A stretch of DNA of 64,000 bases from Kluyveromyces lactis (lineage: Eukaryota; Ascomycota; Saccharomycetes; Saccharomycetales; Saccharomycetaceae). The DNA is taken from positions 744,001 to 808,000 of the forward strand of contig NC_006039.1 in the NCBI RefSeq assembly GCF_000002515.2, read 5' to 3'. Made by a program: the position numbers and the translations under genes. Positions 27,218-35,200 of this stretch are shown piece by piece. Position 1 is the stretch's first letter. Every line of letters starts with the position of its first letter. The notes beneath the pieces are model-generated. The model worked only from the letters and a program-made list of their open reading frames with translations. It had not been told where the DNA came from and searched no databases.

Positions 27218-27718
27218 GTAAAACAACATTTTCTGTTACTAGGTATATTGATATCTTCGGGGAGTTAGTTCAGATTTGTACACTCTATTCATGCGCTGTT
27301 GCGGATTACTGTGTTACTGAGAGTGGAAGTATGAAGGTCACCATTCCAAAGAAGTACATAAAACAAAAAATATAAAAACTATCACCGTTTTTAATATTAA
27401 GGCGGTTTCCATATGTTAAATTAATTATTAAGTAAGTGCGCAATATATCTATATAATTAGATGTGCAACATGTCATAAATCATAGCGGCTTTTGTTATTA
27501 AATTCAGAGGTAATAAACACTTTATCATCATCATCTGAGAATTTGCATTTTAATTTCCGTATAGGGTTCGACGTATTGGTCGGTCTAAAATGTAATTATT
27601 TTTATTTTAAGTTTGCTGCTGGGTATAAGTAAAACCCAGTTAAAAAATTGCGTATAAAACTTTAGCAATTGTCATCCTTGAAAACATGAATTGGGTAGAG
27701 TTATTGAGTATTCTAAAT
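27218..27718. other. spacer tRNA / YCR061W-like 3' end
   Basis: About 500 bases, very AT-rich around 27360-27480. No gene seen. It was checked for a centromere (no CDEI/CDEIII) and for a second tRNA (no B box). Confidence 0.5.
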
Positions 27719-29653
27719 TTACCTGTTGTTCATGCGATTCTTCAACCAATCTTTCCACATGAAAATGGCCATTTCCCAAGCCATAAAAATAGTGACAAAT
27801 CCAACACTTAAGTTGAACGTGAACATTGGGGTAAATCCTCTGTATTCCATCGCTTCAACGATTTGATCTGTAGATTCCATAAATACCAAACCACCACAAA
27901 TGAGACAGAACGATGTGATCAATTCAGTAAATGGTCTTGATGGATTCAGATTTTGGTTTGGAACTAACATCAATAAGATAAAAGTAAAAATTCTGAAGAA
28001 TGAACCATAAGACAATAAGTAACCCCATTGGACATGAATGTTGGTAGATGTAGCAGAGGCTTGTTCGTGTTGAGACATTAAGATACCCGTCCAAAAGATT
28101 GTAAATGCTGGGAAAGGATTTGGAGAATAACCTGGGAAACCAGAATGGATAACATTTGGCTGAATGTTAGTATGTTTTAATACGTGGTTGAATCTCCAGT
28201 CACTTAGTTTTATTTCTGCCAAAAGACCACAAAAGCCACAACCAATAAACATGAATGCAATAGAAACATGTTGCAAGTCTTTAGCTGCCCATTCTCCACC
28301 TGGATTTGACAAATGCTCCAAAAATACGTTTGTACAGCCGTAAAATGCAATCAAGAAAGATTCAAAAAATTCCATTGTGATGCCGCCTTGGGGCGCAATT
28401 TTGAACCATAATGAATTGGAATCTATTTGGTTCTTGAAAATAATAATCTTGTTCCATGCCCAACCATTGTTGACACCAAAACCACAGTAACGAGCTAAAG
28501 ACAAAATACCCAAGGACACAAAGACACCACCTTTAATCCAATGTGCTAACAAATTGAAAACTCTATTTCCTTCACCCAACAAGTTACCTACTGCGAGACC
28601 AGTTGGGATATAAACAAAAAAGAATAATAACATTGGGTAATTTGTACAATGGAATAAGAAGGAGAAAACTCTGGAAAAGTTTCTTGCCACTGATTGTAGA
28701 GCAGAGGATTTGAACAATTTGGCCAAGTAAGTATCTCTTTTGATCGATGATTTACTTTGATGTCTCAACTGGAACCCTTCAGATTCCAATAGCCTTTGTT
28801 CCAAATCCAGGTTCTTACTTAAGTCTTCCTCTCCCATATCGAAGGAGTTTGAGTCATCACGATACTTGCCATTTCTTAGATCATCATGATGTTTACCATG
28901 AGGGTCGAATAAGGTAGTAGTTGGTGATCCAACAGAATCTCTTGGGTCGTAAGACATTCTTTTATCTTGACGGTGTTGTTCTTCATCATCGTCTGAATGT
29001 GTGTCGTTATAGTTTTGCAACGGAGTTAAGCTTCCTTCCGCAGTATAGTCGTCGAGTTCGAAACGCAAGTCACGGCTGTAATCGTGGCCTGAGATCCATT
29101 TACTCGTTCTTACAACAACAGCACTTACAAAATGAACTATGGTCATCACAAATAAGATGTATGACATCGGACGGTATGCATTCTTTGGGTACCAAGTCTC
29201 TGGAAAAGACGAACTGAAAATAGAAAGACTTATCAAAGATGTAAGTAAAACCATATCGTAGATGGAAAGCAGGGGCAAATACCATCCCGAGTCAATATTG
29301 TTCAAAGCAATGCAAATTGGGTAAATAAAGACTGCTGCAATGGTCAGTGTAATAACATGAGTCCAAAAAGCGCCTCTGTTTCCCTTATCGGTAGTGAAAA
29401 ATGTGGTGGAATTGTAACTTTCCCAGTATAGTTTCTCGGCAGGAGTCAACTCTGTTTCCAAAATCGGAAGACCATGCATGTGCATAACCTCATGTGCTAC
29501 TGGAGTTACTGTAGAGAGATCTGTAGTTGTAGTGATACTAGGATGAACATGGGATTCGACTTCTCCCATGTTCATATTCATATCACGTCTGTCAACCGCC
29601 GAAGCGCTTGACACAGTAGCAAAAAAGACTAATAACCAATTTGAGATCTTCAT
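27719..29653 (-). CDS. Ytp1-like multi-pass membrane protein (YCR061W orthologue), function unknown
   Basis: This 644-residue protein has a cleavable signal peptide (residues 1 to about 19, WLLVFFATVSSASA) and a short lumenal segment rich in Met and His (MNMNMGEVESHVH, HEVMHMHG). Four predicted spans (about 95-190) form the DUF2427-type N-domain. A charged cytosolic loop (about 200-310) contains His/Asp-rich stretches. A C-terminal Ytp1-like domain follows with about seven spans. It matches S. cerevisiae YCR061W (about 631 residues) in length, layout and position between the Ser-tRNA/BUD31 and TAH1. No biochemical role is established that I can name; the Met/His-rich segment could bind copper or zinc, but that is only a guess. 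The start is ATG at 29653. Confidence 0.85.
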   Translation of the reverse strand: MKISNWLLVFFATVSSASAVDRRDMNMNMGEVESHVHPSITTTTDLSTVTPVAHEVMHMHGLPILETELTPAEKLYWESYNSTTFFTTDKGNRGAFWTHVITLTIAAVFIYPICIALNNIDSGWYLPLLSIYDMVLLTSLISLSIFSSSFPETWYPKNAYRPMSYILFVMTIVHFVSAVVVRTSKWISGHDYSRDLRFELDDYTAEGSLTPLQNYNDTHSDDDEEQHRQDKRMSYDPRDSVGSPTTTLFDPHGKHHDDLRNGKYRDDSNSFDMGEEDLSKNLDLEQRLLESEGFQLRHQSKSSIKRDTYLAKLFKSSALQSVARNFSRVFSFLFHCTNYPMLLFFFVYIPTGLAVGNLLGEGNRVFNLLAHWIKGGVFVSLGILSLARYCGFGVNNGWAWNKIIIFKNQIDSNSLWFKIAPQGGITMEFFESFLIAFYGCTNVFLEHLSNPGGEWAAKDLQHVSIAFMFIGCGFCGLLAEIKLSDWRFNHVLKHTNIQPNVIHSGFPGYSPNPFPAFTIFWTGILMSQHEQASATSTNIHVQWGYLLSYGSFFRIFTFILLMLVPNQNLNPSRPFTELITSFCLICGGLVFMESTDQIVEAMEYRGFTPMFTFNLSVGFVTIFMAWEMAIFMWKDWLKNRMNNR

Positions 29654-30857
29654 TGTCAGTGTGAGGTATTATGGTTTCCACAAGTCTAGGTATGCTTTTC
29701 TTGATGGATCCAGAAAGTGACTATCGGTTATTATACCGGTGATGAGCTTTAAGGGAGAAACGAATATGACTGTTTCTTTTACCCTTTGTTTCTTTTCTTA
29801 AAAAATAAGGGCTCTTTATTGCTGATCTTCCACAGTTAAGAGTTTTCAACCTTTTCAAGCTGTTTTTCGATGCTCTTTGAGATATAAACTATAGTGAAGG
29901 AAAGAGAGACGGTCAATCGGTGCTTCAGAACAGTTGAAAGTTGTTCTTAAAACCTGGATACAGTTATCACTTTACTTATCTTCAGCAAAGCCCTATCCTG
30001 CAGAAAAACTGTATTATGTTTCTTTCTGATTTATCAATTTCCCTTTAAATACAGAGATACCCTTAAAAATTTTCCCCTTCTCAATTAATAAGCCTTAATG
30101 TAAGATTTTCGAGTAAAAAAGGGAAGATTTGGATGTAGGTCAAATGAACTGAAAAGGAATTGAAAATGGTTCGATTTGAATATAATCGAAATTCAATAAT
30201 TAACAATGTAAAAACGAGAATCACACAATAGCACGGATTAAAGTTCTAATGGCTACTTATGTCCGTATCTGGATTATTCAGTGCAGTACAATACTTTCTG
30301 AAAGATTATCAACTCGTTTCTCTTGAAATTTTGAGCTCTTTTCAACAGTGCGATTAGAATTGCTCTAGGTATTAAGGAAAAGAGAACGGAGTTAAAGAGA
30401 AGAAGGAAAAATAACGTATTAGCAGGCGGAGCAAACAACCAGACGAATAAGTAATATCAACTTTCTTGCTCTATATTTATTTTCCGGAAGGTATCTTGTT
30501 GCAGTCTATTCCACGACGAAAAGGCTGAAAAGAACGATTAAGGAAAATGCAAAAGAACGGGATAGGTTTCAGTTACTGATGAACTAGAGAAATATTAGTT
30601 ATAGTAAATGACAGGTCGAAGATAGAACGCTAGGAAACGTATAGCGCTTTGCAATGATTTCGAAGGCCTGTTTAAAGTGTTGAATTTCTATGAATGGTTA
30701 TTACATAAAAGAGGGAAGGTATATATGTGAGAGTATTAAGGCACAGGAACCGTTCGGAGAAGAATATCCTGAATCGATCAGATACTCTTCTCTTTATCCC
30801 TTTCTCTTTATATATACACACACCTCTTCTGCCCTGCTTACAATTTCATTCTGTCAA

Positions 30858-30870
30858 CTCATCTCATCGC
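30858..30870 (-). promoter_or_regulatory. perfect PAC box (GCGATGAGATGAG) without an obvious target gene
   Basis: On the minus strand the sequence is the full PAC consensus. The next minus-strand start is the YCR061W-like gene 1.2 kb away, too far for a typical yeast PAC promoter. A TATATATA element (30809-30816) lies just downstream in the minus-strand sense. It may drive a short or non-coding transcript, or be a relic. Confidence 0.5.
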
Positions 30871-31262
30871 ACCAGTTGTATCGGCTGGAATGGAATTACG
30901 GTTAATTTCTCTCGAAATATCGCTCATTCGAAATTAGTCAAAAGCTGTCAAACGAACTAAGAGCCTAGGAAGTAAAAAAAATAAAAAAAAAAGTCACACA
31001 ACATACCCGGGAGCATCGATCCTCAAAGAGAAACGTAAGTGAGAATGCTCTCGTATGTATATGATTACCGTTGTTACCACTGACAGTAGTGACAGTTCTT
31101 ACGATACTTTTGCTACTCACGTACCTTTTAGTGGTGGATTCCCATAGTGATTTGTCGTTCCTCTTTTTGCCTTCTTTGATTTTGCTAAGCAAAATCCATT
31201 TAGTTTTTACGATTCTTTTCTGTCACCTGCACTGGCGTCCAATGCCTGGATAACTTTCCCGC

Positions 31263-31276
31263 AGCTCAGCTGAGCT
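31263..31276. repeat. 14-base perfect palindrome
   Basis: AGCTCAGCTGAGCT, within the FKS3-like upstream block. It could be a dimeric factor site (E-box-like CAGCTG centre). Function unknown. Confidence 0.6.
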
Positions 31277-31825
31277 TCAACTTCAATTTCCACTTATTAA
31301 TACAGTAGCAAACAAGAAAACTGCGCACCGATATCTGTGTGATCGGTAGCTTGCCAGAAGACACAATACGATGAACGTCGCTGTGATCAGTTCATCGGCT
31401 TCTCAGAGGCCCAGCAAGAAGAACAAATGATAAACAAACAAATTAGGGTACAACCGTACACAATGATGTTAAAGGTCTTCCATTTCCGTATCACAGACTG
31501 GAATGCTCAGAAATGACGTAGTCTGTTCCATTGTGCGCTTTTCCCATTTTTTTATTTCGTTTTCTTTCTAGACAGTTCTTCGGATCGTGTGATTTTTCTA
31601 TGAGGCATACAGAATGGTAGGGAGGAAAAGCGTGATCAGCCAACAAGGATGAACGACGGAGATGCACAACGGGGGGCGGTTCTGGACTCTGGAGTTTACT
31701 CCTATTCCCGATGCGCTCTTTTACCATTTTTGGTTCATACTATGGCAAAAAGAATTGCGGGAATATGACTTTAAAGATGCCAGAAGCTCGGGTGTATACA
31801 CCAGTGCACTTTTTTAGTATGAAGC

Positions 31826-31848
31826 TACCCTGACCTGAGCTCAGGGTA
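31826..31848. repeat. nested palindromes upstream of FKS3-like gene
   Basis: The 8-base arms TACCCTGA and TCAGGGTA flank 7 bases. Overlapping this is the perfect 12-base palindrome CCTGAGCTCAGG (31834-31845). It lies about 440 bases before the FKS3-like ATG. It is probably a protein-binding dyad; the factor is unknown. Confidence 0.6.
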
Positions 31849-32071
31849 ATGACATGATTTTAATGCAAGGCGAAACTCCGCGGAAGAAGCAGCGAAGGTG
31901 GGTTGAGGGTGCATACGTGGGGGTGCGGGTTTCTTAAAGGGAATGAAATAAAGTATGGGAGAAAAAGCAGCAGGACCTGCGTTACCCGAATCTGTTGGAG
32001 TAATTTTACACCGCGTGGTGATCTTTTGTTTCCTTGTCACTGGAAATCACAACCAGAGCCACAAACAAAAG

Positions 32072-32110
32072 AAAAAATAGCCGCCGAAACCTCAACGGCG
32101 GCTATTTTTT
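32072..32110. promoter_or_regulatory. inverted pair of URS1 (Ume6) sites in a 15-bp-stem dyad, before FKS3-like gene
   Basis: TAGCCGCCGA at 32078-32087 is the exact URS1 consensus. Its inverted partner CGGCGGCTA is at 32096-32104. Arms of 15 perfectly paired bases, including A6 and T6 ends, surround a 9-base centre. The dyad ends 177 bases before the ATG at 32287. URS1 binds Ume6, which represses meiotic genes in mitosis and helps induce them with Ime1. This fits a sporulation-linked glucan synthase. The same shape looks like a bacterial terminator, but that is irrelevant in a yeast promoter. Confidence 0.75.
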
Positions 32111-32286
32111 TTAAGTTATTCCTTCCAAATGACAGGGAATGGTTATTTATTCCTCCCTGTTTACATTATCATCCTATAAAAACTAGAGATTGGTCCAAAT
32201 AAAAACCTGTACTTCTTTTACTCCACTGTTCGTGCGTTACCAAAGGAAACGGTAAACCACAGTCCTCTTTGTGATTTGATATTAAG

Positions 32287-35200
32287 ATGGATTTCGCACA
32301 GGATTATGTCAATTACGAAGGATTTTGGGGTAAACAGGACACCGGTAGTAAAAATGAGGCTCCAAATTCCTCTCGGAAGCCGATAAAGAAATCAAAGGTG
32401 GCTGTCGATTATTTGGCGGAATTGTCAATAATATTCGATGATTTGGTTCATGCCTTCAATTTCCAAAAAGATAATGGACGAAACATGCAAGATTACTTTA
32501 TAGTAATGTGGGAATCAAGGAATGCTCGGACTTGCACGAACGATGAACAAAAATTGTCATCAGAATCATTAATTTCGATATATGAGGAATACATTTGGGG
32601 TACTCATTCAAATTTTACCAAATGGTATAGGTTTGTGTATGGATTGGATGCTATGCCAGCTTGGTTCACAAGTTCGGGACCGGAACTGCTTATTACTCGC
32701 GAAATTATGACTCAAATTGCTCTTTGGTTATTGATTTGGGGTGAATCAAATAACCTTAGAGTTATGCCAGAATTGTTGTGTTTCATCTTTGACATGATGA
32801 TGACCGAGTATAAATTTTATAGTAGGGCGAAGGAAGAAGTACTACCAAAAACAACGGACAATGAATCCATATCTCCTCCTTGTTTTCTCCAACACGTTGT
32901 TAATCCCTTATATGAATTTTGTCAATTTCAAATAACTTGGAATAAAAGTAACGACCATTCCCATATTATAGGATACGACGATATTAATCAATGTTTCTGG
33001 TCATTAAAAACCATTAACCAGTTTAAATTGAAAGATGGTACCAACTATGCCGATCTACCGCGGGATATGAAATATTCTAAGTTCACACAGATTGAATGGT
33101 CAAAATCCTTACGGAAAACCTATATTGAATCACGTACTTGGTACCATTTGATCACGAATTTCCATAGAATTTGGACCATTCACGTTGCCACTTTTTGGTA
33201 TTTTTCTGTTATAAACCTAAAACCGTTGTTCACAAAACATTATATACAAACTTTGGACAATGACCCTGAGTTATTCGTTTTATTCTCAGTTATGTCGTTG
33301 GCAGGTACATTCTCGTGCTTGATTACCATATCTGCGATTATTGGTGAAATGTTTTTTGTCCCACGCGATTCAAATCTCCGAAAACCCACAAAATCAAGAT
33401 TATTTATACTAATTTTCATGCTTCTTTTAAACATAATACCGCCATCAGGTATTTTGTCGCTTTTTCATATATCGAGGAAAAGACTTATTAATGAGAATAT
33501 TTTGACTATAATTTCATTTATTTCATTGACAGTGTCCATTGTAACAACAATTTTTCTATCTATTGTACCATTATCCAAAATCGACACCATATTCTGTTAC
33601 ATTACACGAGCATATTCACCTAAAACAAGAGGTATTAATAGTCCTGATTTCGGTACTGGTAGCCGAATAGGCGGATGCAACAGTACTGACTGGAATTTGA
33701 ACAGTAATGTAGGTTCTTGTGATAGTATCAACCCTTTCACTGAAAACTGGAGTCAATTTGACTCTTCAGATGCAAATTTATGTTCAGTCGGCTTATGGTT
33801 CGTGATTTGGACTTCAAAGCTTGTGGAAACATACTTCTTCCTTTGTACATCAATAAAAAACCCAGCAAGGGACCTTTTCCAATCAAATTTGAATTGCAGT
33901 GGAACAGATACCATACTTCAGTCTGCCCTTTGTAGGCATTGGACTAAATTTTTACTTCTGTTATTGGTCGCAACTAATTTTGTTTTATATTTACTTGACA
34001 CTTATCTTTGGTATGTGATCTACAACTCAATATTCTCCCTAACCAGATCCATCTACATGGGAATGAGTCACTTAACTCCATGGAAAAACTGTTTCGTTAG
34101 CTTGACGAATAAGATAAAACTTAAAATATTGCCTTCTAATGAAGAATGGAACATTAGTATTATTTCAGAGTTGTGGAATGAAATAATATACTCCATGTAC
34201 CGAGAAAATCTTATATGCAAAGAGCATGTCGAAAGATTGATTTTCCATCTAACAAATGATGATAACCTCTTAAAACCGTCACTTCTTTTGTCAACAGATG
34301 ATCATTTCTTTAGGTCAAGGGTATTTAAGAAGTCAAAAGAAGTACGAAGAAGATTAACATTTTTTGCACAGTCTTTACATTGCCCTTTACCAGACGCAGA
34401 ATCGATCGAAAATATGCCTACATTCTCCGTTTTAATCCCACATTACAAAGAGAAAATAATGTTAAGTTTAAAAGATATCATCAAAGCAGAAACTGACAAT
34501 TCCAGTATCACATTATTGGAATATCTAAAATTGATTTATCCGACAGAATGGGATAGTTTCATAGAAGAAACGAATAAATTAATGGATTCGGTCGAGGCAG
34601 GCGTTTCTGATGAATCTAACACAGCAAGTGCTGATCGAGAAGAAGAAGAAAAGCAAACAGATGTCAGCGATAATGAGGAGGTTGCAAGGAATATTACGAT
34701 GAATTTATGCAAAAGTAAGAACGAAGGAGTTAATCTATTCAAATTCACTGGCTTCAAGTTAGAAGTACCAGAGCAAACAATAAGGACAAGAATTTGGGCC
34801 TCTCTTAGAACCCAAACCTTATATAGAACGATTTCTGGATTTATGAAATATCTGGATGCTATAAAAAGCCTTCACATACTAGAAGATACAAAAGACACAA
34901 AGCATTCAGTGTTGAATAGGAACGTAAAACATCGTACTAAAGATCAGCATTGTGATTTTCAACAACTCAGGAGTAATTCGAAAAAGAACCCTGATTATAA
35001 AAGCTGTGCAAAATCTTTCAAGCAAAGGACTGACTCTGCTGACGACAAAAGTACATCTATTGCTTTGAAGAAATTCCACATGATTTGTTCTATGCAAAGA
35101 ATGAGCGAATTCACTGATGACGAAAAAGCAGACAGGAACGTTTTATTGACAGCTTTCCCTTCTTTGAAAATCGCATATATAGTATCTGAATTAGACAAAG

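Larger units (their letters stand above)
29654..32286. other. 2.6-kb apparently non-coding block between YCR061W-like gene and FKS3-like gene
   Basis: By far the longest gene-free stretch in the window. The open frames inside are all under 100 codons on either strand and have no family features. Readable items are a perfect PAC box on the minus strand (30858-30870), a 14-base palindrome (31263-31276), a 12-base palindrome GGTGTATACACC (31791-31802), nested palindromes (31826-31848), a Reb1 core TTACCCG (31982-31988) and a URS1 dyad (32072-32110). I tested it by eye for the RNase P, RNase MRP and U3 RNAs and for a centromere and found no match. Confidence 0.6.

Noticed and set aside
29654-30857. 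Large structured RNA (U3, RNase P, RNase MRP) behind the orphan PAC box
   Set aside because: I compared the minus strand with the conserved stretches of these RNAs that I remember and found no match; left as an open question in the findings.
31041-31110. Intron-like signals (GTATGT at about 31054, TACTCAC at about 31114) suggesting a spliced first exon of the FKS3-like gene
   Set aside because: There is no exact TACTAAC branch site, and the ATG at 32287 already gives a family-typical N-terminus.
32072-32112. Hairpin followed by T8, resembling a bacterial intrinsic terminator
   Set aside because: The DNA is yeast nuclear, and the stem arms are exact URS1 sites upstream of an ORF, so a dyad of protein-binding sites explains it better.
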